Under the pieces are notes generated by a model. That model searched no databases. It was not told where the DNA came from and saw only the letters and a list, made by a program, of their open reading frames with translations. From Clostridium felsineum DSM 794 (GTDB taxonomy: Bacteria; Bacillota; Clostridia; Clostridiales; Clostridiaceae): a stretch of DNA of 64,000 nucleotides. The stretch's first letter is position 1, and each line of letters begins with the position of its first letter. Below are positions 37,067 through 47,052 of the stretch, piece after piece. Location of the stretch: the NCBI RefSeq assembly GCF_002006355.2, contig NZ_CP096980.1:4712001-4776000 (forward strand). The letters are read 5' to 3'. The translations under genes and the position numbers were made by a program.

Positions 37067-38122
37067 TTAAGCTTTATTTCTTTCAAATACAACTCTTCCC
37101 GGACAGACTTTTGATTGAGCAAACCATGCACAACTTTTGCAATTCAAACACTTTCCGGTATCTTTGCCTGCCTTCGCATCATTGGCCCAATTAGGGTTTA
37201 TAAGTGTTCCTCTAGCTATATCCACAAGATCAACTTTTGTTTTTTCTAATATTTCTTCTGCTAAATCAGCTGAGTTTATTCTATCAACTGCAAATACTGG
37301 AACAGACACATGTTTTTTTATTTCTTCAGCTGCATACACTGCATTAGAGTATTTATAGTCTTTCTTCACATTAATATCCATTTCATTTAAAAATCCATAA
37401 GAAACATCTAGAAAATCTATGCCCTTCTCTTCAAATATTTTTGCATACTTTATTCCATCTTCTATTGTTGGTTCAAAGCCTCCTAAACGAATTCCAACAA
37501 TAAATTCCTTTGGCACTATTTTTCTTATTTCTTGTAATATTTCTAGCACAAAAATTTCTGGATTTTTACCATATTCATCTGTTCTCTTATTTACTCTATT
37601 GTTTAAAAATTGTGATATTAAATAGCCATGACATCCATGAAGTTCTATACCATCGTATCCCGCTTCATAAGCTCTTCTTGCAGCTTCAATATAATCCTTT
37701 TGTATTTTTTTTATATCATCTTTAGTCATCTCACGTCCAATAACAGTTCTTCCAATGCCTTCATATTTATAAGGACTTGGGCATATTGGTTCTTCGGATA
37801 TTCCAACAACACCAGCATGATGTATTTGAACAAATATAGGACATCCTTCTTCGTGAACTGCATTAACTATATTTTTAAGTCCTTCAATTTGGTCATCTTT
37901 CCATATTCCAAGCTGCTTTTTTGCTAAAAGTCCATCTTCATTAATACAGGTAGCTTCTTGAATTATTAAACCTGCTCCACCTTTAGCTAATTCTTTATAT
38001 CTTTCTACATTTGCAGTTGTTACATACCCCTCTTCTGCTAGTGGTACTACCATTGGTGGAATACAAATGCGATTTTTTATCTTTAAGTTTTTAATGTTAA
38101 ATTCCGTAAATAAATTTTTCAA
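37067..38122 (-). CDS. NADH:flavin oxidoreductase (old yellow enzyme family)
   Basis: This 351-residue TIM-barrel FMN protein carries R-I-C-I-P-P-M near the start, V-Q-I-H-H-A-G (near 98), the active-site pair H-G-C-H-G-Y-L-I-S-Q-F-L (near 165) and I-A-R-G-T-L-I-N-P (near 305). The C-terminal C-L-N-C-K-S-C and K-V-C-P could bind an Fe-S cluster as in longer family members, but their second (NAD) domain is absent. It would reduce activated C=C bonds. A TTG at 38122 has AAGGAG at the right distance; the GTG at 38131 lies next to that site. It is divergent from an HxlR regulator. Confidence 0.87.
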   Translation of the reverse strand: MKNLFTEFNIKNLKIKNRICIPPMVVPLAEEGYVTTANVERYKELAKGGAGLIIQEATCINEDGLLAKKQLGIWKDDQIEGLKNIVNAVHEEGCPIFVQIHHAGVVGISEEPICPSPYKYEGIGRTVIGREMTKDDIKKIQKDYIEAARRAYEAGYDGIELHGCHGYLISQFLNNRVNKRTDEYGKNPEIFVLEILQEIRKIVPKEFIVGIRLGGFEPTIEDGIKYAKIFEEKGIDFLDVSYGFLNEMDINVKKDYKYSNAVYAAEEIKKHVSVPVFAVDRINSADLAEEILEKTKVDLVDIARGTLINPNWANDAKAGKDTGKCLNCKSCAWFAQSKVCPGRVVFERNKA

Positions 38123-38181
38123 AAATATCACTCCTTAATTAACCTTTCATTTACACTTAACCTCATATATGGTATGTTAAT

Positions 38182-38229
38182 ATTATATTTTATTAAGAAA
38201 CATATTATCAAGTACGCACATTTTTGTGC
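38182..38229. promoter_or_regulatory. Divergent control region: oxidoreductase promoter and HxlR-type dyad
   Basis: On the minus strand TTGATA (38206-38211) and TATAAT (38182-38187), 18 bases apart, form the oxidoreductase promoter. GCACA…TGTGC (38216-38229) is a perfect dyad with a four-base centre next to the -35, placed to serve the HxlR regulator encoded at 38250. Confidence 0.65.
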
Positions 38230-38249
38230 CTTAGTTTTGGAGGATTATA

Positions 38250-38588
38250 ATGAGCGAAAATCAAAAAGAAAAAAACTGCCCATCTCATGAAATTTGCCCT
38301 TTAATTCATACCTTTGATGTTATAGGTGGAAAGTGGAGGATACCAATTATATGGCAGCTATATATAAATAAAAACATGCGTTACAATGAACTAAAACGAA
38401 GTTTACCTGAAATAACAAATATAATGTTAACTCGTTCTCTTCAAGCTTTAGAAAATTATGGTCTTGTAAAGAGAGTTGAATATAACATAATACCACCTCA
38501 TGTGGAGTACTCCTTAACTGATTTATGTAATGATTTACTCCCTGGTCTTGTAATTATGAATGAGTGGAGTAAAAAAATGTTATCATAA
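38250..38588 (+). CDS. HxlR-family transcriptional regulator
   Basis: This 112-residue winged-helix protein has the family's N-terminal C-P pair (E-K-N-C-P and H-E-I-C-P), G-G-K-W-R-I-P-I-I-W, L-K-R-S-L-P-E-I-T-N-I-M-L-T-R-S-L and the wing Y-S-L-T-D. TTTTGGAGG precedes ATG 38250. It is divergent from the old-yellow-enzyme gene, and HxlR proteins commonly regulate such neighbours in response to electrophiles, possibly through the Cys residue. Confidence 0.88.
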   Translation: MSENQKEKNCPSHEICPLIHTFDVIGGKWRIPIIWQLYINKNMRYNELKRSLPEITNIMLTRSLQALENYGLVKRVEYNIIPPHVEYSLTDLCNDLLPGLVIMNEWSKKMLS

Positions 38589-38615
38589 ATTCAATAAATA
38601 TTTAGGAGGATTTTA

Positions 38616-39254
38616 ATGCAGTCAATATCTAGAAAAGAAAGAGAACGAAAAGCGAGAGAACAAGATATATTAAATGCCGCGGAAAAAGTATTTAATAAAA
38701 AATCTTACACTGATACTTCAATGGAGGAAATTGCAAGAGAATGTGACTTTAGTAGAAAAACCTTATATCAGTATTTTAAAGATAAAGAAAGCTTATGTTA
38801 TGCTGTCATTACTAGAGGTCTTGAAAGACTTTTAACCTACCTTGAAATGGAAGAAAAAAATGGCAGTACAGGCTTTCAAAAGCTACATAACTTATCTATT
38901 GGTTACTATAAATTTTATAAAGCTTATCCTAGTACTCTTAGTCTTATGAACCATGTTGGCTCAATAAAATTAAATAAAGAAAACACTACTGCTAGTGAAA
39001 GTTTTGTTAAAAGTACAAATAAAATAGCCTCAAAAATTGCCAATATTATTGATGAAGGAAAAAAAGATGGCAGCATACGCACGGATATTGATACCATGAA
39101 ATTAGCTGTATCTTCCGAATTTTTAATAACCAGCTTTTTTAATATGCTTTCTATCTCTGGTAAAACGTTTATGAATCATTTTTCACTTGATGAAGAAGCT
39201 TTCATAAGTTTTACTCTTACACTTTTAAATGACGCTATTCGTAAAAATAATTAA
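38616..39254 (+). CDS. TetR-family transcriptional regulator
   Basis: This 212-residue protein has an N-terminal TetR helix-turn-helix (about 12-60: I-L-N-A-A-E-K-V-F, T-S-M-E-E-I-A-R-E, S-R-K-T-L-Y-Q-Y-F-K-D-K-E) and a helical ligand domain. AGGAGG at 38605-38610 sets ATG 38616. It is 27 bases after the HxlR gene, so the two may be co-transcribed. It is convergent with the MBL hydrolase gene, whose promoter carries palindromes of the size TetR proteins bind. Confidence 0.87.
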   Translation: MQSISRKERERKAREQDILNAAEKVFNKKSYTDTSMEEIARECDFSRKTLYQYFKDKESLCYAVITRGLERLLTYLEMEEKNGSTGFQKLHNLSIGYYKFYKAYPSTLSLMNHVGSIKLNKENTTASESFVKSTNKIASKIANIIDEGKKDGSIRTDIDTMKLAVSSEFLITSFFNMLSISGKTFMNHFSLDEEAFISFTLTLLNDAIRKNN

Positions 39255-39272
39255 TATAAGAGATTTATAATG

Positions 39273-39905
39273 TTAAGCGCTATAAATCTCTTGCCACCTG
39301 TCCTCTCTTTTTATAGGCTTTCCATGTGCTGGACACACCCATTTAAACGGTACATCAGCTATATTTTTAATAGACTCCATAAGTTTTATTTCATCCCAAT
39401 TCATGTTAGGATACGGCCCTATTTTTTCATCTTTAACCTTTACTAAATCCCCCACAAATAGCACGTCCTTATAAAGAGCACAAACATGCCCCGGTGTATG
39501 TCCTGGTGTAGCTATTACTTTTATATCTTTAATTTTTATACCTTTATTATATGGGATTATATTTTCTGGCTTCTTAACTCTAAATATAAATGAAAAAAGC
39601 CTTTTTATACCTGGTCTCATTTTATCCCCTATTATATATGGAATATCCTCACTGGAAGCCCACAACTTTGCTTTCGTTAACTTTTGAAGCATTGCTGCAT
39701 TGCCTACATGGTCTAAATCATGATGGGTTAATAATATATTTTTTATCTCTTCTGCTTTTACATTCATAGACTGAAGTTCCTTCAATATAGCTTCTCCCTG
39801 CCACATTTGTCCTGTATCAATAAGAATATTTTCCTCTCCCTTTATTAAATATGAATAAGACCCTCTAGTACTATCTAATGCATAAACTTCATCAGTTACC
39901 TTCAT
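39273..39905 (-). CDS. Metallo-beta-lactamase-fold hydrolase
   Basis: This 210-residue protein has the MBL metal motif T-H-H-D-L-D-H (near 62, the H-x-D-x-D-H variant), T-P-G-H-T-P-G-H (near 132), V-G-D-L-V (near 152) and C-P-A-H-G-K-P at the C-terminus (near 193). The fold is complete for a stand-alone small hydrolase such as a glyoxalase II-like thioesterase or lactonase. The substrate is unknown. Its promoter is overlapped by two palindromes, suggesting tight repression, plausibly by the adjacent TetR protein. Confidence 0.85.
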   Translation of the reverse strand: MKVTDEVYALDSTRGSYSYLIKGEENILIDTGQMWQGEAILKELQSMNVKAEEIKNILLTHHDLDHVGNAAMLQKLTKAKLWASSEDIPYIIGDKMRPGIKRLFSFIFRVKKPENIIPYNKGIKIKDIKVIATPGHTPGHVCALYKDVLFVGDLVKVKDEKIGPYPNMNWDEIKLMESIKNIADVPFKWVCPAHGKPIKREDRWQEIYSA

Positions 39906-39933
39906 TTAAATACCCTCCCAAATCCATTTTTAT

Positions 39934-39982
39934 GTTACACTTTGTAACTCAAGTATACGCTCTGTATACTAACTTTGTCAAT
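39934..39982 (-). promoter_or_regulatory. Repressed promoter of the MBL hydrolase with two palindromic operators
   Basis: On the minus strand TTGACA (39977-39982) and TATACT lie 18 bases apart. AGTATACGCTCTGTATACT (39952-39970) is a perfect 7-base inverted repeat with a five-base centre, spanning from the spacer into the -10. GTTACA…TGTAAC (39934-39948) is a second inverted repeat just downstream. The 297 bases from 39983 to 40279 beyond this hold no gene that I can see and must carry the promoter of the glycosyltransferase gene. Confidence 0.75.
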
Positions 39983-40279
39983 GATTTCCTATTATTTACA
40001 CATTATTAATAAATTCGAAACCTAATTTACACTTTTACCAAGTAATATTAAAATATAATTTTTGTATTAATAAACTTTCATACTATTTTATAAACAATTT
40101 ACAATTATATACCGATTTTATTACGGCATATATAGAAAGGTGGAATAGATGGAAAGCAATTATAATTAAATATCACATGACCAATATATCTTATTAAATT
40201 TAATTAATATTGATATGTTTTATAGGCGTAAAACTAATTACATTAGAAATACTCAATAATCTTAGTGAGGTGAAATTAA

Positions 40280-42292
40280 TTGAATAAAAAAATAGAACTG
40301 ACACGAGAAAATATTTTTCTTTCTCTTATTCTTCTGCTATCAGCAGTATTAAATTTTGCAAACATTGGTATAGAAGGCTATGCCAACACTTTTTACGCTG
40401 CTGGTGTTAAAAGTATGCTTATGAACTTTAAAAATTTCTTTTTTGCATCCTTTGACCCTTCTGGCTTTGTAACCATTGATAAACCACCATTAGGCTTTTG
40501 GATACAAACAATATTCGCAAAAATATTTGGTTTTAGTGGCTGGAGCATAATTCTACCACAAGCTATTGCCGGTGTACTTTCAGTTTTTCTTTTATACCAT
40601 CTTGTTAAAAGATCCTTTGGCAAAACTGCTGGTCTTATCGCTGCACTATGTCTTGCTACTACCCCTATATTTGTAGCTGCAAGTAGAAATAATACTATCG
40701 ACAACTTACTTGTTTTAGCATTAGTTTTGTCTTGTTTTCCTCTTTTTAAAGCCGCTGAAAATGGAAAGCTAAAATATCTTTTATTGAGTTTAGTCCTTGT
40801 TGGTATAGGCTTTAATATAAAAATGGTTGAGGCCTACATGATAGCACCAGCTATATATATAACCTATTTTCTTTCTGCCGCTCTGCCCTTTAAGAAGAAA
40901 TTTCAACATCTTGTTTTAGGTACTGTGGTTCTTTTAGTGGTGTCCTTATCCTGGGCTGTTGTTACGGATTTAGTACCTACAAAAGATAGACCTTATATAG
41001 GAAGTAGTACTGATAATTCTGTTATACAACTTATAGTAGGTCATAATGGACTACAAAGAGTAGGCGTAAATGTAAATAGTATAGGCAGAAGAACCCCAAA
41101 ACATAATTCTTATAAAAATAAATTTAGCACCAATAATATGAGAGCTTGGAACCCACCTAAAGGCTTTAATGATAAATTCGCTAAACGTAATATGGGTAAT
41201 CAAATTTCAAAGGCTGGCATAACAAGATTGTTTTCTAAAAATAATATGTCTGATCAAATATCTTGGCTTTTACCTTTTGCCTTAATAGGCTTTGTTGTTG
41301 CAGCAATTCAGGAGAAATTAAAACTACCATTTGATAACAAAAGAAAGCTAGCCTTATTATTTTGGTTCACTTGGCTGTTACCTGAGTTTATATATTTCAG
41401 TTTTTCAAAAAGTGTAACCCACACTTACTACATGACTACAATGGCACCCCCTATAGCTGCTTTAACTGGAATTGGCCTTGTTAGTATGTGTCGTGAATTT
41501 AAAAAAGAAGGTATAAAAAAATGGATACTACCAGCTTCACTTATTGTAAATTCACTTATTGAAATTTTGATGCTTTCTTATAATTCTAGCTCCTCAAACG
41601 GATATAAAATGGTTATGCTTTTAACTGGAGTACTCGGAATTGCAGCATCAATAATTTTGATTTTACTTAGAAATAATTCTTTAAAAGACAATAATTTATC
41701 TTTAAGTAAAAATGTAATTGCTATTGCCTTTGCAGGGATTTTAATAGCTCCAACAGTTTGGTCTATAAGTCCTATGTTCCATAAAATGAACGGAAGTAGT
41801 CCTTCTGCCGGTTTAGAGCTTTTTAAAGATGGGCGTATTAGTAACTCAATAAACTATGCAAGTTCTACTAATTCTTCTAAATTAATAAAATTTTTGGATG
41901 CTCATGATACAAATGAAAAGTATTTTGTTGAAGTTCCTTCTGCTATGACCTATGGTTCTGATCTGATACTTAACTCAGGAAAACCAGTATTAACTCTAGG
42001 TGGCTTTAGTGGATCTGATCCTATACTTACTTTAGATCAATTCAAAAAATTAGTTAATGATGGTGATATTAGATATGCTATGGCAAGCACTAACTCTAGA
42101 GGAGGAATGGGCTTTGGTGGCGGCAGAAACTCTAATACTGCAATTATGGATTGGATTAAAACTCACGGAAAAATTGTTCCCTCTTCAGAGTGGATGAGTT
42201 CAGGAAAGAATTCTAAAAAACTCAGTTCTAATAGTCGAGAAGGTGCAATTAGATTATATGATTTAAAAGCGGAGAGTACTGCTCTTAAATAG
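40280..42292 (+). CDS. PMT/ArnT-like membrane glycosyltransferase (GT39 family type)
   Basis: This 670-residue protein has about 12-13 membrane helices. The first extracytoplasmic loop carries the conserved acidic and aromatic residues of this fold (T-F-Y-A-A-G-V-K-S-M followed by D-K-P-P-L-G-F-W). R-N-N-T-I-D-N lies near 135 and H-T-Y-Y-M-T-T-M-A-P-P near 378. A soluble C-terminal domain (about 500-670) includes the Gly-rich stretch G-G-M-G-F-G-G-G. Such enzymes move a sugar from a polyprenyl-phosphate donor to an envelope acceptor. GAGGTG sets TTG 40280 as start. Confidence 0.87.
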   Translation: MNKKIELTRENIFLSLILLLSAVLNFANIGIEGYANTFYAAGVKSMLMNFKNFFFASFDPSGFVTIDKPPLGFWIQTIFAKIFGFSGWSIILPQAIAGVLSVFLLYHLVKRSFGKTAGLIAALCLATTPIFVAASRNNTIDNLLVLALVLSCFPLFKAAENGKLKYLLLSLVLVGIGFNIKMVEAYMIAPAIYITYFLSAALPFKKKFQHLVLGTVVLLVVSLSWAVVTDLVPTKDRPYIGSSTDNSVIQLIVGHNGLQRVGVNVNSIGRRTPKHNSYKNKFSTNNMRAWNPPKGFNDKFAKRNMGNQISKAGITRLFSKNNMSDQISWLLPFALIGFVVAAIQEKLKLPFDNKRKLALLFWFTWLLPEFIYFSFSKSVTHTYYMTTMAPPIAALTGIGLVSMCREFKKEGIKKWILPASLIVNSLIEILMLSYNSSSSNGYKMVMLLTGVLGIAASIILILLRNNSLKDNNLSLSKNVIAIAFAGILIAPTVWSISPMFHKMNGSSPSAGLELFKDGRISNSINYASSTNSSKLIKFLDAHDTNEKYFVEVPSAMTYGSDLILNSGKPVLTLGGFSGSDPILTLDQFKKLVNDGDIRYAMASTNSRGGMGFGGGRNSNTAIMDWIKTHGKIVPSSEWMSSGKNSKKLSSNSREGAIRLYDLKAESTALK

Positions 42293-42415
42293 AATTTAAA
42301 TTTAGAAAAATAACTATACATGCTCCCTTACAATGATAGAATAAAAATATGTTTATAATAAATGGAACTATTATTATATCTTTTCAATAAAAGCTTAATC
42401 AGTTTTTCTTATAAT

Positions 42416-42444
42416 TTGACTTAATACTTAACCAAGTGTAACAT
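42416..42444 (+). promoter_or_regulatory. Probable promoter of the gene at 42494
   Basis: TTGACT (42416-42421), a 17-base spacer and TAACAT (42439-42444). The rest of the 200-base gap behind the glycosyltransferase gene shows no feature. Confidence 0.5.
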
Positions 42445-42493
42445 TTATACCAAATTGTATTATTATAACATATACGAACAGGATGTGCTTTAA

Positions 42494-42985
42494 TTGAAAA
42501 GATATTCAAAATGCTTAGCGCTTATATTCATAGTTTGCTTAGCAATATTTATAAAGTTTATTTATGTTAACTCTCCTGAAAAAGCTATGTTTTTTTATGA
42601 CAAAATAAATAATTATAGTAACAATAAAATATTAAAAAAGACAACCCTAAATCAAAATTCAAAATTATTTATTTTGATGAACAAACAAACTATATACATT
42701 TATATTATAAATAAAAATAGCTTAAATCATTGCAAAGTAACTAATATGGTTGGTGTTAATGATATATATAATCAAAAGAACAATAGTTGTGCAGTAACTA
42801 CTTTAAATTATAATAGAAATATAAAATACAGCTTCATTTATTGGGGAGTAACCAATTTCACTAACATAAAAAAAATAACTATAAATAATGAAAAATGCAA
42901 AGTAGAGAAATTCAAACCGAATCTATATGTATGGTATCATTTCAGTAATAAGAATAACGGTTTAAATTTAAAAATCATAAACTAA
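42494..42985 (+). CDS. Uncharacterised membrane-anchored or secreted protein
   Basis: This 163-residue protein has a single hydrophobic N-terminal segment (about 7-25) and then a polar Asn/Lys-rich body ending in L-K-I-I-N. It has two Cys in the body (near 81 and 97). I recognise no family. The start is TTG 42494 with AGGATG upstream. It has its own promoter and ends at a strong terminator, so it looks like an independent gene. Confidence 0.55.
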   Translation: MKRYSKCLALIFIVCLAIFIKFIYVNSPEKAMFFYDKINNYSNNKILKKTTLNQNSKLFILMNKQTIYIYIINKNSLNHCKVTNMVGVNDIYNQKNNSCAVTTLNYNRNIKYSFIYWGVTNFTNIKKITINNEKCKVEKFKPNLYVWYHFSNKNNGLNLKIIN

Positions 42986-42995
42986 ATTAAAATGA

Positions 42996-43041
42996 GGGAA
43001 TATAGTAGACTTGTGTAATTAACCCTACTATATTCCCTTAA
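42996..43041. terminator. Bidirectional terminator
   Basis: GGGAATATAGTAG and CTACTATATTCCC are perfect 13-base arms. It lies between two convergent genes. Confidence 0.85.
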
Positions 43042-43068
43042 TATGTTTAACGGCATATCTTTTATTTA

Positions 43069-44358
43069 CTAATCTCCACTAATACTATACACACTTGCTG
43101 CTGGAGAGTTTTTTATAATCACAATATATTTAAAATAATCTGTAGTGCTTCCCTTTAATCCTTTATATTTCATAAAATACATTGACTTATTAAAAGGAGA
43201 CTTGTCCCCATCTAGTTTAAATATATTAATATCTGATTTTACATAATTACTTACAGCTTTATCATCGATTAGATACTTTACTTTTTCAGAAAAATACGGT
43301 GGTTTTGATGCCATATCTTGCGAATTTTTATAATAATATTCTATGGATAATACCTTACCCTTTACAGGAGACCCATTACCATTTAAATACATTGCAAGTC
43401 TTGGATCCTCTTTCTTATAAACTTCATCACTAAAACTACTTTGATAAACATGCTCTCCTCCGAATTGCCCAAAGTACTTTCCTTTTGGCAACTGTGCATG
43501 CAATATTTTAAAATTATTATAAATACACAGCTCTCTCTTTTTCTCAAATTTTTTAAATTGTGTTGAATTTGCTGAATTTGAAAAACTCGAATATGCATCA
43601 AAAGCATTAATCATATTATTTACAATAAATTCAAAATCGAAATAGTTATTTCCTAAATACTCTTCATAACACTTTTTACTTTTTTTCATATCTTTTTGAA
43701 GCTTTAAAACATTATTTTTCAAATCAGTATTATAAATAACATCTTTGTTGGTGATACTTTCATTTTTAGCTTGCTTTTTAATTTCATCAATGTCTGTTGC
43801 TATTTCATCTGGTGCTTTATCCTTAACTTCTATAATAGAATCTAAATACCTTATTGATGTAGGAATTTGATGCTCAATATCAATTCCTACAACTTTTATT
43901 TTCTTATCTTTTTCACGTGTTAAATTATAGTTTCTCAACTTAACTAAAAAATTATAAAAATCATCGCTATAGGAAGCTGTCTCTTTGAAATCCTTAAATA
44001 TGTTGCTTAAATTTTCTTTGTTGCCTGACTCAAGATAAGCATTAATATAACAGGTCTCACTATAAGAATATTCCATTAAAACATAATTTACATTATAATT
44101 TTTATTTAAATATTCAATCAAATTGTTTTCCAATTTGTAATTATATTTAATTGCATGTCCTTCACCACATAAAATTACATCATTATTTTTCACATCACTA
44201 TCGAGTATTTTAAAATCTTTAGAATTACTATCAATACTCTCATGATTTTTATCTAAATATGTATCCATTTCTCTACTAGAAGCATACCTACTATATCCTA
44301 AAATAGAAGCTATTAATACACCTATCAAAAAAAACGAAAATATCATTTTTTTATTCAT
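43069..44358 (-). CDS. Membrane-anchored erythromycin-esterase-like protein
   Basis: This 429-residue protein has an N-terminal membrane anchor (about 4-22) and an extracytoplasmic domain with the EreA-type order: L-C-G-E-G-H-A-I (near 62), L-M-E-Y-S-Y-S-E (near 95), V-V-G-I-D-I-E-H (near 157) and F-G-Q-F-G-G-E-H-V-Y (near 293). The conserved Glu and His residues of the family are visible. Known relatives open macrolide rings, but many clostridial members have no proven role, so resistance is only a possibility. AAGGATGG places the start at ATG 44358. It is downstream of an FtsX-type exporter operon but separated from it by a terminator. Confidence 0.72.
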   Translation of the reverse strand: MNKKMIFSFFLIGVLIASILGYSRYASSREMDTYLDKNHESIDSNSKDFKILDSDVKNNDVILCGEGHAIKYNYKLENNLIEYLNKNYNVNYVLMEYSYSETCYINAYLESGNKENLSNIFKDFKETASYSDDFYNFLVKLRNYNLTREKDKKIKVVGIDIEHQIPTSIRYLDSIIEVKDKAPDEIATDIDEIKKQAKNESITNKDVIYNTDLKNNVLKLQKDMKKSKKCYEEYLGNNYFDFEFIVNNMINAFDAYSSFSNSANSTQFKKFEKKRELCIYNNFKILHAQLPKGKYFGQFGGEHVYQSSFSDEVYKKEDPRLAMYLNGNGSPVKGKVLSIEYYYKNSQDMASKPPYFSEKVKYLIDDKAVSNYVKSDINIFKLDGDKSPFNKSMYFMKYKGLKGSTTDYFKYIVIIKNSPAASVYSISGD

Positions 44359-44465
44359 ATCTACCATCCTTTCGATTAGCATTTTACATTATATTTCACT
44401 ATATGTAAATTATATTTTAAATTTGTTAACAATTCTACAATATTGATACGGTTCCATTTAAACCT

Positions 44466-44519
44466 AAAAGGTACTGCATTAACAATTTATTCAATATGTT
44501 AATGCAGTACCTTTTTTAT
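44466..44519 (-). terminator. Terminator of the FtsX-type ABC operon
   Basis: AAAAGGTACTGCATTAAC and GTTAATGCAGTACCTTTT are perfect 18-base arms with a 14-base loop, flanked by T runs. Confidence 0.9.
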
Positions 44520-44526
44520 CCTCTAA

Positions 44527-47052
44527 CTACTCTATCCTAAACACATCACTGTGCTCTTCAATTTTCATATTTTGAGTAACAAATAAAGCAGAACTAATTG
44601 CTATAATTAAAGTTATTAAAATCATACTAAAAATTATAATAATATTAGGCTTATAGTTAAAGTATAACACTTTATTCATTATAAAAGAGCTTATTACTTC
44701 TTCCATTAACTCCGCCAAAACTCCAGAAATGAAACCGACTATGATTCCTTCCAATATTACAATTTTTCTTATATCCTTATTTTTAGCACCTACTACTTTT
44801 AAAATAAGAAACTCTTTTATTCTTTCATAATTAATAACTATAAGTATGTTGGATATTAAACATATTGCTGCAAATATACTTACAAAACAAATTACAACCA
44901 CAGCAAAAACTAACTTTTGAAGGTAGTCCTTTAATTGATTTAGCTCCTCTGATATACTAAAAACCTCAGCATTCTTTAACCTTTTACTAAGATAAAAAAT
45001 AAAATTCTTCTTATCCTTTAAAGGTTCTTTTACTAAATACTCAAGATTACTTTCCTCATCATTTAGTAAGTTATTATCTTTCATAACCTTTAAACTCATA
45101 TATAAGTTCTTACCACCAGTAATAATGTTCTTTTTCATTATACCAATGACCCTTAATTTTAAAATTTTATTACCTACCTTGAACTTGATTTCATCATTCA
45201 CATTAATACCCATGCCTGAAAATTCATTGCCTAGAACTACAGAATTACTATTTTTATCACTTCCATTTAAGCCCCTACCCTCTACAACTTCATATTTCAT
45301 AACATTGCTACTTAAGTCAATTCCGTAAGCACTTAAATTACTAAATGTATCTATATATTCCCTTCCCATACCTCCACTAATATTAATATCCTTTAAAATA
45401 TCCTCAAAACTTCTATTGTTATCACTTAATATTTTTGCTGTAGCTACTGCTCTTTTTACACCTTCTAATTTATCTTGCTTTAATACTTCCTTTATTTCAT
45501 TTTCATCTTTATAGGCACTTTCAATAATAAAATTATAGCCATTATTATTAATTACATATTGATTCATTATGCTTGGAATAACTCCATAACATAAGTTAGC
45601 TATAACACCACATAAAATCATTACAGTAGTTAGTGCTGTACACTCCATCGCAAACTTCAACTTCTGTCTTTTTAAATTTCTAATTGAAAGTAAAAGATAC
45701 TTGTTCTTATTCCCTTTGATCTTCACAACTAAATTGATTATAAAATAATTTACTGCCAAAATAATTGATATAAATAAAATAATAAGAAAAACATAAGTGC
45801 AACTCATAGACAGTGATTTTATATACAATGCAAAGCTTACTATAATAAGCACACAAGTTTTTAAAAACGGGCTAGACAAATTCCTCTTAAATTCAATTCC
45901 GCTTTTTCTTTCACGAAGTATATCGGTAGGATTAACTTTTTGGCTTATTTCTATAGCAAATAAAGTAAATATAATGGTTTCTGCAATAATAAATAAAATA
46001 GTCTCAATGATCTTAAAACCAGACGCTGAAATTATGGATATAAGATTAAGCTTTCCCACTATGGATTTTTGTGTAATTCCTATTATAATAAAACTTATTA
46101 TTATTCCAATTATACTACCTAAAGTACTTATTATAAAAGTTTCGTATAAAGTAAGTTTCTTTAATAAATCTTCACTCATACCATAAATATTTAAAATAAT
46201 ATAGTCCTTTTTTCTTTTTAAGTTAAGCAAAATAACTGTAGTAGCTATGCTAACTCCACTTATTAATATAACAATTATTTCAAGTATATTTAGCACCTTA
46301 TTTTCACTGTCTAAGGTTTGTTTATTGTGCTCTATTACATCCTTATAAGTGTTTATTTCGCAATCATTTTTAAAGACTTTACTAATTTTATTCTGTACAT
46401 CCTCTAGCTTGTATTTATCATTTACCTTAATAAGTACATTAGATGTCAAAGCCCCTTCTTCCTTATTAATTAAATTTTTATTTATTGTAATTACTCCTAC
46501 AATACCTTCATCACTCACATTAGAATTAACAATATCCGATATCTTTAATTTTAAATTTCTCTCTTTACCTTTAATTTGAAGGGATATAATGCTTCCTTTT
46601 CTTAAATTAAACTTATTCGCTACCTGACTACTTATAACAGCACAATTATTTTTAAGCTTTGTCCTATAATTATAACTAGAATCTGCTATAGGATAGCTAC
46701 TAGGATCCACAAATTTTAAAAATATTGTACCAGAAACCCCACTAAGTGCTAGATTATTTTGAATTTTATATATTGTTGTATAGTTAATATATCCTTTAGC
46801 TTTGAGTGTATTTAATTCTTTGAATTGATTATTTGTAAGACTCCCCTGAAGTAAATTAATATTAATATCTCCATCATTGGAATTAACTGCATTATTATTT
46901 ATGTAGGTATTATTAAGAGATAACATAAGCTCTATCGATAATAATATGGCCACTGATATGGCAATGGCAATAATGCTTAAAAACATTTGAAATTTATTCT
47001 TTTTCCAAGTACTAAAATTATAAACTTTAAATAATTGTTTTGTATTTATCAT
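44527..47052 (-). CDS. FtsX/MacB-like ABC permease
   Basis: This 841-residue protein has the layout of Gram-positive FtsX-domain permeases: one N-terminal membrane helix (about 20-40), a large extracytoplasmic domain (about 45-250), three helices, a second helix and extracytoplasmic domain (about 490-690), then three C-terminal helices. The start overlaps the ATPase stop by four bases. Such transporters export or sense peptides and lipids (including bacitracin/lantibiotic resistance systems) or work mechanically on envelope substrates. No two-component system is adjacent. Confidence 0.85.
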   Translation of the reverse strand: MINTKQLFKVYNFSTWKKNKFQMFLSIIAIAISVAILLSIELMLSLNNTYINNNAVNSNDGDININLLQGSLTNNQFKELNTLKAKGYINYTTIYKIQNNLALSGVSGTIFLKFVDPSSYPIADSSYNYRTKLKNNCAVISSQVANKFNLRKGSIISLQIKGKERNLKLKISDIVNSNVSDEGIVGVITINKNLINKEEGALTSNVLIKVNDKYKLEDVQNKISKVFKNDCEINTYKDVIEHNKQTLDSENKVLNILEIIVILISGVSIATTVILLNLKRKKDYIILNIYGMSEDLLKKLTLYETFIISTLGSIIGIIISFIIIGITQKSIVGKLNLISIISASGFKIIETILFIIAETIIFTLFAIEISQKVNPTDILRERKSGIEFKRNLSSPFLKTCVLIIVSFALYIKSLSMSCTYVFLIILFISIILAVNYFIINLVVKIKGNKNKYLLLSIRNLKRQKLKFAMECTALTTVMILCGVIANLCYGVIPSIMNQYVINNNGYNFIIESAYKDENEIKEVLKQDKLEGVKRAVATAKILSDNNRSFEDILKDINISGGMGREYIDTFSNLSAYGIDLSSNVMKYEVVEGRGLNGSDKNSNSVVLGNEFSGMGINVNDEIKFKVGNKILKLRVIGIMKKNIITGGKNLYMSLKVMKDNNLLNDEESNLEYLVKEPLKDKKNFIFYLSKRLKNAEVFSISEELNQLKDYLQKLVFAVVVICFVSIFAAICLISNILIVINYERIKEFLILKVVGAKNKDIRKIVILEGIIVGFISGVLAELMEEVISSFIMNKVLYFNYKPNIIIIFSMILITLIIAISSALFVTQNMKIEEHSDVFRIE

